A stretch of DNA of 64,000 nucleotides from the NCBI GenBank assembly GCA_014650475.1, contig BMVA01000007.1, positions 301,764 to 365,763 of the forward strand, written 5' to 3'. Source of the DNA: Streptomyces albogriseolus (lineage in GTDB: Bacteria; Actinomycetota; Actinomycetes; Streptomycetales; Streptomycetaceae). Shown here piece after piece: positions 23,957 through 33,247 of the stretch; position 1 is the stretch's first letter; each line of letters starts with the position of its first letter. The translations under genes were made by a program, and so were the position numbers. The notes beneath the pieces are model-generated. The model was not told where the DNA came from. It made no database searches and was given only the letters and a program-made list of their open reading frames with translations.

Positions 23957-24790
23957 GTGCAGCGGAAGGCGTACGGACCCGGCGTCGCCGCGCTCCTCGC
24001 GGCCGTACTGGCCGGCTGCACCGGCAGCCCGGACGGCGGCGGACAGGCGGACGACTCCAACCCGGGCAGCGCCGGCACGGCGACCCAGGCGGCCCAGCCC
24101 GGCCGGTACGCCACCCTTCCCGAGCCCTGCGGCGCCGTCGACGACCGGACGCTGGAGGAACTGCTCCCCGGGCTCACGGAGTTGACGGACGAACAGCAGC
24201 GGGAGAAGGCGTACGCGGGCGAGGCGACGCTCACCTACGACACCGACCGCAAGGTGGGCTGCCGTTGGAAGGTGGAGTCCCTCGCGGCGACCGACCGGCT
24301 GCTGGTCGACTTCGAACGGGTCGTCTCCTACGACAACGCGGTCAGCGACGACGCCCAGGCCGAGGAGCTGTTCGCCCGCAGGCAGACGGCGGCGCAGCTG
24401 CCCGAGCCGACGGTGACCGGCTCCGGCTCCCCCTCCCCGACCGGCTCCGGCGCGACGACCGGCCCGGCGGACCCGAGCGGATCCGCGACGGCGTCCGGCT
24501 CGCCCTCGTCGCCCTCGTCCACCGAGTCGCCCTCCGTCTCCCCCTCCGACCTCCAGCCGCGGGTCCTGGAGGACCTCGGCGACGAGGCGTTCCTCGACGA
24601 CGCGCTCGACCGCTCCGGTTCGACGGTCCAGGAGCGCACCGTCACTGTGGCGTTCCGCACGTCCAACGTCATCGTGACCATCGAGTACGCGGAGCAGCCG
24701 GTGACCGTCGGAGCCGTCCCGGACAGCAAGGAAATGCAGGACAGGGCCCGGAAACTGGCCGTCGAGCTGTCCGACGCGCTGGGCGGCTGA
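23957..24790 (+). CDS. DUF3558 lipoprotein
   Basis: A 277-aa secreted lipoprotein. The signal peptide ends in lipobox LAGC with Cys21. A folded domain begins at RYATLPEPCGAVDDRTLEELLPG, which with a second Cys in KVGCRWKVES is the DUF3558 pattern. A Ser/Pro/Gly linker interrupts the domain at about residues 150-200. Function is unknown; DUF3558 proteins are abundant actinobacterial surface lipoproteins. GTG 23957 is preceded by GAGAGGA. A second DUF3558 gene follows 118 bp downstream, so the pair probably arose by duplication. Confidence 0.85.
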   Translation: MQRKAYGPGVAALLAAVLAGCTGSPDGGGQADDSNPGSAGTATQAAQPGRYATLPEPCGAVDDRTLEELLPGLTELTDEQQREKAYAGEATLTYDTDRKVGCRWKVESLAATDRLLVDFERVVSYDNAVSDDAQAEELFARRQTAAQLPEPTVTGSGSPSPTGSGATTGPADPSGSATASGSPSSPSSTESPSVSPSDLQPRVLEDLGDEAFLDDALDRSGSTVQERTVTVAFRTSNVIVTIEYAEQPVTVGAVPDSKEMQDRARKLAVELSDALGG

Positions 24791-24833
24791 CCCTCGTTCA
24801 CCGCCCCTTCACGCTCTCCGCGAAGCCCGTGAA

Positions 24834-24845
24834 GTACGGCCGTAC
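24834..24845. promoter_or_regulatory. 12-bp palindrome between the DUF3558 genes
   Basis: GTACGGCCGTAC is a perfect palindrome 64-75 bp upstream of the second DUF3558 gene. It may be an operator. The short length in GC-rich DNA makes chance occurrence possible. Confidence 0.3.
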
Positions 24846-24908
24846 GGGTGACAAGGCGCGTACCGTGACCCCTCGGACACCGTTCCGACCGCAGGGAACA
24901 CGAGCGTC

Positions 24909-25757
24909 ATGAGTGAAGGAACCATGCAGCGACGAGCACAGCGAGAGCAGCCCGAGCGAGCCAAGCGCCTGACCCGCGTCCTTGTCTGCGCGGCAGCCGT
25001 CCCCGTGATGCTGGTCGCCGCCGGCTGCTCCTCGGACTCCGGCTCCGACGACGGCGACGGCGGCGGCAAGGCCGCGAGCGCGTCGGCGTCGGCGAGCCCG
25101 TCCCCGACCGTGCAGGCGGCGGCGTACCGGACGCTGCCCGAGGCGTGCGGCGTGCTGACGAAGAAGACCCTCAAGGAGCTGGCGCCCAAGGCGAAGTCCG
25201 GCAAGGAGGGCAGCTCGGACGACGTGGCCTCGCGGGCCAGCTGCTCCTGGAGCAGCCTGGACAACAACGGCGTCAAGGGCTCGCAGTTCCGCTGGCTGAA
25301 CGTGTCGCTGCTGCGCTTCGAGTCGGACACCACGCGCGGCCCGGGCGACAAGCTCGCCGAGGAGTACTACGACAAGCAGGTGCGCGAGGTCCGGGCGACG
25401 CCGGGTGCGAAGAGCCTGAGCGCCCAGGCGCTGACCGGCACGGGCGACGAGGCGACCGCGGTGCGTTACGACCTGAAGAAGAAGGAAGGCACCTTCAAGC
25501 AGCAGACGGTCGTGGCGCGCGTGGAGAACGTGGTCGTCACCCTCGACTACAACGGCGCGGGCCTGGCGGGCGACAAGACGCCGGACGCCGACGCGCTGAT
25601 GGCGGACGCGAAGAAGGCCGCCAAGGAGGCCGTGCTGTCCGTGACGAGGGCCAACGGCCCGGGTGCGGCGAGCGGTTCGCCGTCCGCCCCGGCGTCGGGC
25701 AGGCCGTCCGCGCCGGCCTCCGGGGCGCCCTCGGCGTCCGCCTCCGGCAAGAGCTGA
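24909..25757 (+). CDS. DUF3558 lipoprotein (second copy)
   Basis: A 282-aa lipoprotein with a basic N-terminus, hydrophobic helix and lipobox VAAGC at Cys40. A low-complexity linker leads to AYRTLPEACGVLTKKTLKELAP and a second Cys in RASCSWSS, as in DUF3558. The last 35 residues are Ala/Ser/Pro/Gly repeats (SAPASG units), probably spanning the cell wall. ATG 24909 and ATG 24924 are both possible starts; neither has an ideal ribosome-binding site. It is followed by the DUF2637 gene on the same strand, with a perfect palindrome between them. Confidence 0.85.
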   Translation: MSEGTMQRRAQREQPERAKRLTRVLVCAAAVPVMLVAAGCSSDSGSDDGDGGGKAASASASASPSPTVQAAAYRTLPEACGVLTKKTLKELAPKAKSGKEGSSDDVASRASCSWSSLDNNGVKGSQFRWLNVSLLRFESDTTRGPGDKLAEEYYDKQVREVRATPGAKSLSAQALTGTGDEATAVRYDLKKKEGTFKQQTVVARVENVVVTLDYNGAGLAGDKTPDADALMADAKKAAKEAVLSVTRANGPGAASGSPSAPASGRPSAPASGAPSASASGKS

Positions 25758-25807
25758 ACCGGCTGAACGAGAACCGGCCACCCGTCCTCCGCACACATGT
25801 GCCACTC

Positions 25808-25821
25808 TGTTGCGCGCAACA
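25808..25821 (+). promoter_or_regulatory. Perfect 14-bp palindrome TGTTGCGCGCAACA
   Basis: The palindrome lies 25-38 bp upstream of the DUF2637 GTG start, where an operator for that gene would be expected. Its form (TTGCG-CGCAA) resembles sites of GntR or XRE repressors, but no regulator is adjacent and the binding protein is unknown. Confidence 0.5.
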
Positions 25822-25845
25822 ACACGCACTGGGAGGGGAGTACGG

Positions 25846-27117
25846 GTGGCCGCGCCCATTCAGCTGACACGGACGCACCGGGTTCTCATCGGCGTGGTGG
25901 TCTCCGGTGCCGTCGTCATCGCCGGGATCGGCTTCGCCGGTTCGTACGCGGCGGTCCGTGAGCTGGCCCTGAAGAAGGGCTTCGGCGACTTCAGTTACGT
26001 CTTTCCGATCGGCATCGACGCGGGCATCTGCGTTCTGCTGGCGCTGGATCTGCTGCTGACGTGGATCCGTATCCCGTTCCCGCTGCTGCGGCAGACGGCG
26101 TGGCTGCTGACGGCGGCCACGATCGCCTTCAACGGCGCGGCGGCCTGGCCGGATCCGCTCGGTGTGGGCATGCACGGTGTGATCCCCGTGCTGTTCGTGG
26201 TCTCCGTGGAGGCCGCCCGGCACGCGATCGGCCGGATCGCCGACATCACCGCCGACAAGCACATGGAGGGCGTCCGGCTCACCCGCTGGCTGCTCTCGCC
26301 CGTGCCGACGTTCCTGCTGTGGCGGCGCATGAAGCTGTGGGAGCTGCGCTCCTACGAGCAGGTGATCAAGCTGGAGCAGGAGCGGCTGGTCTACCAGGCG
26401 CGCCTGCGCTCCCGTTTCGGCCGCGCCTGGCGCCGCAAGGCCCCGGTCGAGTCCCTGATGCCGCTCCGCCTCGCCAAGTACGGCGTCCCCCTCGCCGAGA
26501 CGGCCCCGGCGGGCCTGGCGGCGGCGGGCATAGAACCGGCCCTGATCCCCCCGGCGCCGGAACCTCCCGCTGTCGCGGGCGGTCGTGCCGCCGGGGCGGC
26601 GGGGGTGCCGGCCGGTGAGCAGCGGCTGGAACTGGAGCCGGACCGCGGCGCGGACCGCCGGGACGAGGCACCGGCCAACCCCTGGCTGCACGCCCGCGAC
26701 CCCCAGTCCGTCGAGTACCACGGCGGCTACGACCCCGAGTTCGATCCGGACGAGTACGCCCGCTGGATGGCCGAGCAGCGCCAGGCGGAGCAGTACGAGG
26801 ACCAGTACCAGGAGGAGCCGCCCCTCCAGGAACCCGCTCCGGAGGAGACCGGCGCCTTCCCCATCCCGGTCGTCCCGGGCGGCCGCACCCGCGAGCTGGG
26901 CGAGGGCGGCGGCGCTCCCGACGCGGAGCCGGACGAGGAGGCCTACTACCAGGTCTTCAAGAAGTCGATCAACGGCAGCTACCCGACGCCCCGTGAGTTC
27001 GGCGACAACGTGGAGGCCGAGTTCAGCCGGACCCTCCCGCCGGAGGAGGCCAAGCGCATGGTCACCCGCTTCACCAACCGCTTCAACGCGGAACTGGAGG
27101 AGGACCACATCGCCTGA
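25846..27117 (+). CDS. DUF2637 membrane protein (SpdB-like)
   Basis: A 423-aa protein. Residues about 1-130 contain four hydrophobic helices (RVLIGVVVSGAVVIAGIGFAGSY, GIDAGICVLLALDLLLTWI, TAWLLTAATIAFNGAAAWP, GVIPVLFVVSVEAARHAIGR), the DUF2637 domain also found in Streptomyces plasmid-spread proteins. The cytoplasmic part has a coiled, charged helix, a Pro/Ala linker and an acidic Tyr/Gln-rich segment. A conserved C-terminal module includes AYYQVFKKSINGSYPTPREFG and FNAELEEDHIA. GTG 25846 sits 5 bp after GGGAGGGGAG. Chromosomal copies are common in Streptomyces; the role is unknown. The C-terminal Tyr-Pro-Thr-Pro-Arg region resembles the end of plasmid replication-type regulators (inference). 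Confidence 0.8.
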   Translation: MAAPIQLTRTHRVLIGVVVSGAVVIAGIGFAGSYAAVRELALKKGFGDFSYVFPIGIDAGICVLLALDLLLTWIRIPFPLLRQTAWLLTAATIAFNGAAAWPDPLGVGMHGVIPVLFVVSVEAARHAIGRIADITADKHMEGVRLTRWLLSPVPTFLLWRRMKLWELRSYEQVIKLEQERLVYQARLRSRFGRAWRRKAPVESLMPLRLAKYGVPLAETAPAGLAAAGIEPALIPPAPEPPAVAGGRAAGAAGVPAGEQRLELEPDRGADRRDEAPANPWLHARDPQSVEYHGGYDPEFDPDEYARWMAEQRQAEQYEDQYQEEPPLQEPAPEETGAFPIPVVPGGRTRELGEGGGAPDAEPDEEAYYQVFKKSINGSYPTPREFGDNVEAEFSRTLPPEEAKRMVTRFTNRFNAELEEDHIA

Positions 27118-27133
27118 CCGGCGGCCACGACGC

Positions 27134-27172
27134 CGAAGGGGCGCCCGGTGAGTGTCACCGGGCGCCCCTTCG
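27134..27172. terminator. Bidirectional terminator, DUF2637 gene / lysS
   Basis: A perfect 18-bp stem (CGAAGGGGCGCCCGGTGA with its complement) and 3-nt loop GTG lie between two convergent stops. Confidence 0.88.
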
Positions 27173-27187
27173 TCATGGGTGTGCGCG

Positions 27188-28930
27188 CTACGCGCCGAGC
27201 AGGTGCCGCACCCTCTCCTGCCCCACCGCCAGCAGCAGGGTCGGCAGGCGCGGGCCCGTGTCCCGGCTCACCAGGAGCTGGTAGAGGAGCGCGAAGAAGG
27301 ACCGCTGGCTGGTCTTGATCTCCGGGGGGAGCTCCTTGGGCGTGGCGTCGGCGGAGAAGCCCGCCTGGACCTTCGGGACGCCGTAGACGAGGTGGGTCAG
27401 GCCGTCCAGGGACCAGTTGCCGGCGAGGCCGTCGAGCAGCAGCCGCAGGGACTCCCGCCCCTGCTCGTCCAGGGACTTCAGCAGTTCCGTGTCGGGCTCG
27501 CCGCGGACGATGGTGCGCTGGTCGGCGGGGACGTGGGTGTTGATCCACGCCTCGGCCTTGTCGTAGCGCGGGCGGGCCTCGTCGAGGGAGGCCAGCGGGT
27601 TCGCCGGGTCGAGGTCGCTGAGGATGCGCAGCGCCTGGTCCTCGTGCCCGGCGGTGATGTCGGCCACCGAGGCCAGCGTGCGGTACGGCAGCGGCCGGGG
27701 CGTGCGCGGCAGCTCGCCGCTCGCCGTGCGCACCGCGCGGGAGTGCGCGGCGACGTCGGCGGGCAGCGCCGTGCCGTCGGCGACCTTGGCCTCCAGCCGG
27801 TCCCACTCGTCGTAGAGACGCTGGATCTCCTGGTCGAAGGCGACCTTGAAGGACTGGTTCGGCCGGCGGCGGGCGTACAGCCAGCGCAGCAGCTGCGGCT
27901 CCATGATCTGCAGGGCGTCCGCCGGGGTGGGCACCCCGCCCTTGGACGACGACATCTTCGCCATGCCGCTGATGCCGACGAACGCGTACATCGGGCCGAT
28001 CGGCTGCTTGCCGCCGAAGATCCCGACGATCTGACCGCCGACCTGGAACGACGAGCCGGGCGAGGAGTGGTCCACGCCGCTGGGCTCGAAGATCACGCCC
28101 TCGTAGGCCCAGCGCATCGGCCAGTCGACCTTCCAGACCAGCTTGCCGCGGTTGAACTCGTTGAGCCGGACCGTCTCCGAGAAGCCGCACGAGGTGCAGG
28201 AGTACGTCAGCTCGGTGGAGTCGTCGTCGTACGACGTGACGGTGGTGAGGTCCTTCTCGCAGTTGCCGCAGTACGGCTTGTACGGGAAGTACCCGGCCGA
28301 GCCGGAGCTGCCGTCGTCCTCGGCGGCGGCGCCGGAACCCTCGGCGGCCTCCAGCTCCGCCTCGTCCACCGGCTTCTGCTGCTGCTTCTTCGCCGGGGCC
28401 TTCTTGGTGCGGTACTGCGCGAGGATCGCGTCGATGTCCCCGCGGTGCCTCATGGCGTGCAGGATCTGCTCGCGGTAGACGCCGGAGGTGTACTGCTCCG
28501 TCTGGCTGATCCCGTCGAACTCCACGCCCAGCTCGGCGAGCGACTGGATCATCGCGGCCTTGAAGTGCTCGGCCCAGTTCGGGTAAGCGGAGCCCTTGGG
28601 GGCCGGGACCGAGGTGAGCGGCTTGCCGATGTGCTCGGCCCAGGTCTCGTCCACGCCGGGAACGCCGGCCGGCACCTTGCGGTAGCGGTCGTAGTCGTCC
28701 CAGGAGATCAGGTGGCGCACCTGGTACCCGCGGCGGCGGATCTCGTCCGCGACCAGGTGCGGGGTCATGACCTCGCGCAGGTTGCCCAGGTGGATCGGCC
28801 CGGAGGGGGACAGCCCGGACGCGACGACGACCGGTTTGCCCGGGGCCCGACGCTCCGACTCCTCGATGACCTCATCCGCGAAACGGGAGACCCAGTCGGT
28901 GGTCTCGGTGCTCTGAGCCACGATCGGCAC
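27188..28930 (-). CDS. lysS: Lysine--tRNA ligase, class I
   Basis: A 580-aa class I lysyl-tRNA synthetase that charges tRNA-Lys. The HIGH-equivalent PSGPIHLGN is at residues 42-50 and the KMSKS-equivalent AKMSSSKGG near 325. A zinc ribbon is formed by CGNC and CTSC in the middle. A Lys/Gln/Ala-rich linker precedes the zinc ribbon, as in other Streptomyces enzymes. Class I LysRS is otherwise mainly archaeal; actinobacteria are a known exception. I used GTG 28930 with AAGAAGGA upstream; GTG 28921 is the alternative. The gene is divergent from argS. Confidence 0.95.
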   Translation of the reverse strand: MPIVAQSTETTDWVSRFADEVIEESERRAPGKPVVVASGLSPSGPIHLGNLREVMTPHLVADEIRRRGYQVRHLISWDDYDRYRKVPAGVPGVDETWAEHIGKPLTSVPAPKGSAYPNWAEHFKAAMIQSLAELGVEFDGISQTEQYTSGVYREQILHAMRHRGDIDAILAQYRTKKAPAKKQQQKPVDEAELEAAEGSGAAAEDDGSSGSAGYFPYKPYCGNCEKDLTTVTSYDDDSTELTYSCTSCGFSETVRLNEFNRGKLVWKVDWPMRWAYEGVIFEPSGVDHSSPGSSFQVGGQIVGIFGGKQPIGPMYAFVGISGMAKMSSSKGGVPTPADALQIMEPQLLRWLYARRRPNQSFKVAFDQEIQRLYDEWDRLEAKVADGTALPADVAAHSRAVRTASGELPRTPRPLPYRTLASVADITAGHEDQALRILSDLDPANPLASLDEARPRYDKAEAWINTHVPADQRTIVRGEPDTELLKSLDEQGRESLRLLLDGLAGNWSLDGLTHLVYGVPKVQAGFSADATPKELPPEIKTSQRSFFALLYQLLVSRDTGPRLPTLLLAVGQERVRHLLGA

Positions 28931-29129
28931 GTCCTTCTTTCTGCTCGGGCAGCCGGTACGGTCGCACGGCTGACCGTGCCATTCTCCCAGCTCCCCCGGC
29001 CACCGCGAAAACGCCTTTTCACCGGCCCCCGCGCGGCTCCCGCGCCCTCGCTCACGGAAAAACCCCTTTACCCCCCGTGGGATACTGACCCTGTCTATCT
29101 GAACCCACGAGGAGAACGGCACCCACTCC
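28931..29129. promoter_or_regulatory. Divergent lysS/argS promoter region
   Basis: The 199 bp between two synthetase genes includes an inverted repeat GGTACGGTC ... GACCGTGCC (28955-28980, one mismatch) in the lysS leader. AT-richer tracts (GGAAAAACCCCTTTACC, then GGATACTGACC) near 29070-29100 fit an argS promoter. No T-box features were seen. Confidence 0.45.
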
Positions 29130-30887
29130 ATGGCCTCGGTCACATCGCTCACCGATCTCGTCAGCAAGCAGCTCACGTCCGCCCTCTTGGCCGCCCGGCC
29201 GGAGGCGTCCGCGGACCCGCTGCTGCGACGCAGCGACCGGGCGGACTTCCAGGCCAACGGGATCCTCGCGCTGGCGAAGAAGGCGAAGGCCAACCCGCGG
29301 GACCTGGCGACCGAGGTCGTCTCCCGCATCACCACCGGTGACGTGATCGAGGACGTCGAGGTGTCGGGCCCCGGCTTCCTCAACATCACGATCGCCGACC
29401 GGGCCGTCCTGACGAACTTGGCCGCGCGGTACGCGGACGACACGGGCCGCCTCGGTGTGCCCCTCGCCGAGAACCCGGGCGTCACGGTGATCGACTACGC
29501 CCAGCCGAACGTGGCCAAGGAGATGCACGTCGGCCATCTGCGGTCCGCGGTGATCGGCGACGCCCTGCGCGGCATGCTCGACTTCACCGGCGAGAAGACG
29601 ATCGGCCGGCACCACATCGGCGACTGGGGCACCCAGTTCGGCATGCTCATCCAGTACCTGATGGAGCACCCGGGGGAGCTGGCCCCCGCCTCCGAGGTCG
29701 ACGGCGAGCAGGCCATGTCGAACCTCAACCGGGTCTACAAGGCCTCGCGGGCGCTCTTCGACTCCGACGACGCGTTCAAGGAGCGGGCGCGCAAGCGGGT
29801 CGTCGCCCTGCAGTCCGGCGACAAGGAGACCCTCGAGCTGTGGCAGCAGTTCGTGGACGAGTCGAAGGTCTACTTCTACTCGGTCTTCGAGAAGCTCGAC
29901 ATGGAGATCCGCGACGACGAGATCGTCGGCGAGTCCGCGTACAACGAGGGCATGCCCGAGACCGCGCGGCTGCTGGAGGAGAAGGGCGTCGCCGAGCGCT
30001 CCGAGGGCGCGCTGGTGGTGTTCTTCGACGACATCCGCGGCAAGGACGACCAGCCGGTCCCGCTGATCGTGCAGAAGGCCGACGGCGGCTTCGGCTACGC
30101 GGCCTCCGACCTCACCGCGATCCGCGACCGGGTCGTCGGCCTGCACGCCACGACCCTGCTGTACGTGGTGGACGTGCGGCAGTCGCTGCACTTCAAGATG
30201 GTCTTCGAGACCGCCCGCCGGGCCGGCTGGCTGAACGACGACGTCACCGCGCACAACATGGGCTACGGCACGGTGCTGGGCGCGGACGGCAAGCCGTTCA
30301 AGACCCGTGAGGGCGAGACCGTCCGGCTGGAGGACCTGCTGGACGAGGCCGTGCAGCGGGCCGCCGAGGTCGTCCGGGAGAAGGCCAAGGACCTCACCGA
30401 GGAGGAGATCCAGGAGCGGGCCGCGCAGGTCGGCATCGGCGCCGTGAAGTACGCGGACCTGTCGACGTCGCCGAGCCGCGACTACAAGTTCGACCTGGAC
30501 CAGATGGTCTCGCTCAACGGCGACACCTCGGTGTACCTCCAGTACGCGTACGCGCGTATCCAGTCGATCCTGCGGAAGGCCGGGGACGTACGGCCGGCCG
30601 CGCACCCGGAGCTGGAGCTGCACGAGGCCGAGCGGGCCCTCGGACTGCACCTGGACGCGTTCGGTGACACGGTGTTCGAGGCGGCGGCGGAGTACGCGCC
30701 GCACAAGCTGACCGCGTACCTGTACCAGCTGGCGTCGCTGTACACGACGTTCTACGACAAGTGCCCGGTGCTGAAGGCGGATGCGCCGGAGCGGGTGGAG
30801 AACCGGCTGTTCCTGTGCGACCTCACGGCCCGCACGCTGACCAAGGGCATGGCCCTGCTGGGCATCCGCACGCCCGAGCGCCTCTGA
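29130..30887 (+). CDS. argS: Arginine--tRNA ligase
   Basis: A 585-aa class I arginyl-tRNA synthetase. The N-terminal additional domain (residues 1-115) is followed by [17 protein letters not shown], with HVGH at 133-136 and [15 protein letters not shown] just after. The C-terminal anticodon-binding helical domain contains [19 protein letters not shown] and ends in [15 protein letters not shown] 29130 is preceded by GAGGAGA. It is divergent from lysS and is followed by a strong terminator, so it is probably monocistronic. Confidence 0.97.
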   Translation: MASVTSLTDLVSKQLTSALLAARPEASADPLLRRSDRADFQANGILALAKKAKANPRDLATEVVSRITTGDVIEDVEVSGPGFLNITIADRAVLTNLAARYADDTGRLGVPLAENPGVTVIDYAQPNVAKEMHVGHLRSAVIGDALRGMLDFTGEKTIGRHHIGDWGTQFGMLIQYLMEHPGELAPASEVDGEQAMSNLNRVYKASRALFDSDDAFKERARKRVVALQSGDKETLELWQQFVDESKVYFYSVFEKLDMEIRDDEIVGESAYNEGMPETARLLEEKGVAERSEGALVVFFDDIRGKDDQPVPLIVQKADGGFGYAASDLTAIRDRVVGLHATTLLYVVDVRQSLHFKMVFETARRAGWLNDDVTAHNMGYGTVLGADGKPFKTREGETVRLEDLLDEAVQRAAEVVREKAKDLTEEEIQERAAQVGIGAVKYADLSTSPSRDYKFDLDQMVSLNGDTSVYLQYAYARIQSILRKAGDVRPAAHPELELHEAERALGLHLDAFGDTVFEAAAEYAPHKLTAYLYQLASLYTTFYDKCPVLKADAPERVENRLFLCDLTARTLTKGMALLGIRTPERL

Positions 30888-30910
30888 CGCCCTTCGGCCC
30901 TACGGCACAC

Positions 30911-30944
30911 GGCCCGTCCACTCCCCCGGGGGAGTGGACGGGCC
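30911..30944. terminator. Perfect 34-bp palindromic terminator after argS
   Basis: GGCCCGTCCACTCCCCC is followed directly by its exact complement, without a loop. It lies between the convergent argS and I36-inhibitor genes and should serve both. Confidence 0.88.
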
Positions 30945-30952
30945 GCGGTCGG

Positions 30953-31336
30953 TCAGCGGCAGTTCACCCACTTGTTGGACTTGATGTAGCGGGAGACGCT
31001 CCCGGTCTCCTTGTACCCGCGCGGGACGACTCCGCTGGAGCCGCCGTAGTTCGTCGCCGAGTACCACCGGAAGTCGCAGGACTTTCCGTGGTTGTACCAG
31101 GACTTGAAGTTCTGGAAGACCGCGAACTTGGTCAGGTCCGCGTTGGTGCCGGCGACCTTCTGCATGCGTCCGGTGTAGTTCTGCCCGGACCAGACGCAGA
31201 ACCAGCCCGACGGGCAGTCGCTCGCGGCCGACGGAGCGGCCTGCGCGGCTCCGGCGCTCCCGGCGGTGCCGGCCAGCAGGCCCCCGGTCATCGCGACGCC
31301 CGTGGCCAGGACGGCGAGCTTGCGGGTCATGGTCAT
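30953..31336 (-). CDS. Secreted peptidase inhibitor family I36 / gamma-crystallin-like protein
   Basis: A 127-aa exported protein. The signal peptide (basic start, hydrophobic core, AGSAGAAQA cleavage region) covers about residues 1-33. The mature part holds CPSGWFCVWSGQNYTG and a later CDFRWYSATNYGGSSG, the beta-gamma-crystallin-like pattern of family I36 (SMI-type) protease inhibitors, with three or four Cys for disulfides. It may inhibit a secreted metalloprotease; such proteins are very numerous in Streptomyces and often untested. ATG 31336 has AAGGGGGA upstream. It is divergent from the membrane HTH gene. Confidence 0.82.
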   Translation of the reverse strand: MTMTRKLAVLATGVAMTGGLLAGTAGSAGAAQAAPSAASDCPSGWFCVWSGQNYTGRMQKVAGTNADLTKFAVFQNFKSWYNHGKSCDFRWYSATNYGGSSGVVPRGYKETGSVSRYIKSNKWVNCR

Positions 31337-31621
31337 GTCGTTCCCCCTTCGGAATGCGGGTGGCGCCGACCCGGTGGGCCGGCTCGTCACCGAGACTGGC
31401 GGACACCGGCCCGCGGTCGCCACGGTCGCCGCCGAAGTGACGTCACCGCGGGACGTCCCACCGTCTGACCTGCTGTTTCCCACGGCCGTGGGACGGTCGG
31501 GCGGGACGGCGGGACGCCGTGGCCGGATCGGTGCGGGGCCGGCCCCGACGTCCCGTGCGCGCACACGCCGTTGTTGCAGAATGCGAACGGGGAGAACCCA
31601 CACACGCGATCGGGGGACGTG

Positions 31622-32392
31622 ATGTCGCGTTGGAAAGCACTGCCCGCGGGGCTCGATCCGAGGGCACGGCATCTGGTGGTGAGCCTGCGCCGACTGAAGG
31701 ACCACAGCGGGCTCAGCATGCGTCAGCTCGCGGCGAAGACGGGGTACAGCACGTCGTCGTGGGAGCGTTATCTGGGCGGCAGGTCGCTGCCGCCGAAGGA
31801 GGCCGTGGAAGCGGTCGCGGCGGTCGCCGGGGAGGACCCGACCCGCCTGCTGGCCCTGTGGGAGGTCGCGTCGGCTGCCTGGACGGGGCGGCGGACGGAC
31901 CCGGCCGCCACCGACACCGCCGTGACGGGAACGACGCCCGGACCGCCCGCCCGCCGCGGGCCCGCACGCGGCCTGGTCATCACCGGCGTCGCGGCGTTCG
32001 TGCTGGTCGTCGCGTCGGCCGCGCTGCTGGTGGCGCGGATCGCCGGGGACGATGACGGCCAGGCGCGGCCACCGGCGGTGTCCTCGGCCGCACCGGCCGG
32101 CGCCGCGGCGTCGCCGACGGCCACCTCGTACACGTGCCGGATCGAGCGGGTCGGCGGGCAGTGGTTCGCGGGGCTGAGCCGGACGCGGGACGCGATCCTG
32201 CTGAACGGGCACGCCGGGGCCCAGGTCGCCGAGGCGCAGTGCCTGCTGCGGCGGGCCGGGTTCCCGCCCGGGGACATCGACGGCATCTACGGCCCGAGGA
32301 CCGAGCGGGCCGTCCAGCGGCTCCAGCAGAGGGCCGGTCTGGTGGTGGACGGCATCGTCGGCCCGCACACCTGGGGAGCCCTGCGCGGATGA
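31622..32392 (+). CDS. Membrane-anchored HTH protein with peptidoglycan-binding domain
   Basis: A 256-aa protein in three parts. The cytoplasmic XRE-like HTH is GLSMRQLAAKTGYSTSSWERYLGG (about residues 28-55) with LPPKEAVEAVAAVAGEDP. One transmembrane helix lies at about 115-138. An extracytoplasmic tail ends in a PG_binding_1 domain (AQCLLRRAGFPPGDIDGIYG ... GLVVDGIVGPHTWGALRG). It could connect cell-wall state to transcription, as one-component sensors do; that is inference. ATG 31622 has CGGGGGA upstream. Its stop overlaps the start of a second HTH-membrane protein gene, so the two are co-expressed. Confidence 0.85.
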   Translation: MSRWKALPAGLDPRARHLVVSLRRLKDHSGLSMRQLAAKTGYSTSSWERYLGGRSLPPKEAVEAVAAVAGEDPTRLLALWEVASAAWTGRRTDPAATDTAVTGTTPGPPARRGPARGLVITGVAAFVLVVASAALLVARIAGDDDGQARPPAVSSAAPAGAAASPTATSYTCRIERVGGQWFAGLSRTRDAILLNGHAGAQVAEAQCLLRRAGFPPGDIDGIYGPRTERAVQRLQQRAGLVVDGIVGPHTWGALRG

Positions 32393-33228
32393 CGCCCCCA
32401 CCGGAACGGGCCGAACTGGCCGCCGCCCTGCGGGAGGTGCGGCAGCGCACGGGCCTGAGTCTGACGGGTCTGGAGGAGCGCACCCCGTTCAGCAGGTCCT
32501 CCTGGGGCCGCTACCTCAAGGGCGACACCCTGCCGCCCCGGGACGCGGTGCGGGCGCTGTGCCGGCTGGCGGGGGAATCGGACGGGCGCTGTCTCGCGCT
32601 GTGGGAGATCGCGGAGGCGGCGGGCAGCGGGCGCGCCGCCCACGCCCCCGCGCGGGCGCCGTCCCACGAGGCCCCCCGGGAAGAGGCCGATGCGCCGCCG
32701 CCACCCGAAGGGACCAACGGGAATCGGTCGTTGCGCGTCGCACTGGCGGCCGCGGCGGTGCTCGCGGTGCTGGCGTCGCTCGTCACCGCGGCCGTGCTGC
32801 TGACGGGCGGTGAGGCGCCGGACGCGACCGCCGGCGCGACCGCGTCGTCCTCGGACGCGGCCGTGGTGCCGCCGCCCCGCTGCCGGGGCGCGTCCTGCGC
32901 GGGCAAGGACCCCATGAACATGCTGTGCGGGGTCGATCCGGACACCCTCACCACGTACCGCACCACGGCCGGCGCCCGGCTGGAGCTGCGGCACAGTCCC
33001 CGGTGCGGGACGAGCTGGGCCCGGATGTGGTCCACCCGGATCGGCGACCGCATCGAGCTGACCGCCCCCGGCCCGCCCCGGTCCGCCGAGGTGACGGACG
33101 AGCTGGACGCACGGGCGTACCTCTACACCGCCATGGCTCGGACCGCCCCCGGCACCGTGGTCCGCGCCTGCTTCCACCCGGCGGACGGCGACGCCGGCCG
33201 GGAGTGCTTCGACGCCAGGGTGCGCTGA
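32389..33228 (+). CDS. Membrane-anchored HTH protein with DUF2690 domain
   Basis: A 279-aa protein coupled by a 4-bp overlap to the preceding HTH gene. The HTH is GLSLTGLEERTPFSRSSWGRYLKG (about residues 21-44), matching the paralogue closely in the turn and recognition helix. A transmembrane helix is at about 114-136. The outer part has CRGASCAGKDPMNMLCG, then YRTTAGARLELRHSPRCGTSWARMW, the DUF2690 pattern with paired cysteines. No enzymatic residues were seen. It probably works with the upstream protein. It converges with the aminotransferase gene 19 bp away. Confidence 0.85.
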   Translation: MTPPPERAELAAALREVRQRTGLSLTGLEERTPFSRSSWGRYLKGDTLPPRDAVRALCRLAGESDGRCLALWEIAEAAGSGRAAHAPARAPSHEAPREEADAPPPPEGTNGNRSLRVALAAAAVLAVLASLVTAAVLLTGGEAPDATAGATASSSDAAVVPPPRCRGASCAGKDPMNMLCGVDPDTLTTYRTTAGARLELRHSPRCGTSWARMWSTRIGDRIELTAPGPPRSAEVTDELDARAYLYTAMARTAPGTVVRACFHPADGDAGRECFDARVR

Positions 33229-33247
33229 GTCCTCGCGGGACGTCCGG

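Noticed and set aside
28931-29129. T-box riboswitch before lysS or argS
   Set aside because: The region is short and lacks the T-box sequence and specifier-loop layout; only a small inverted repeat is present.
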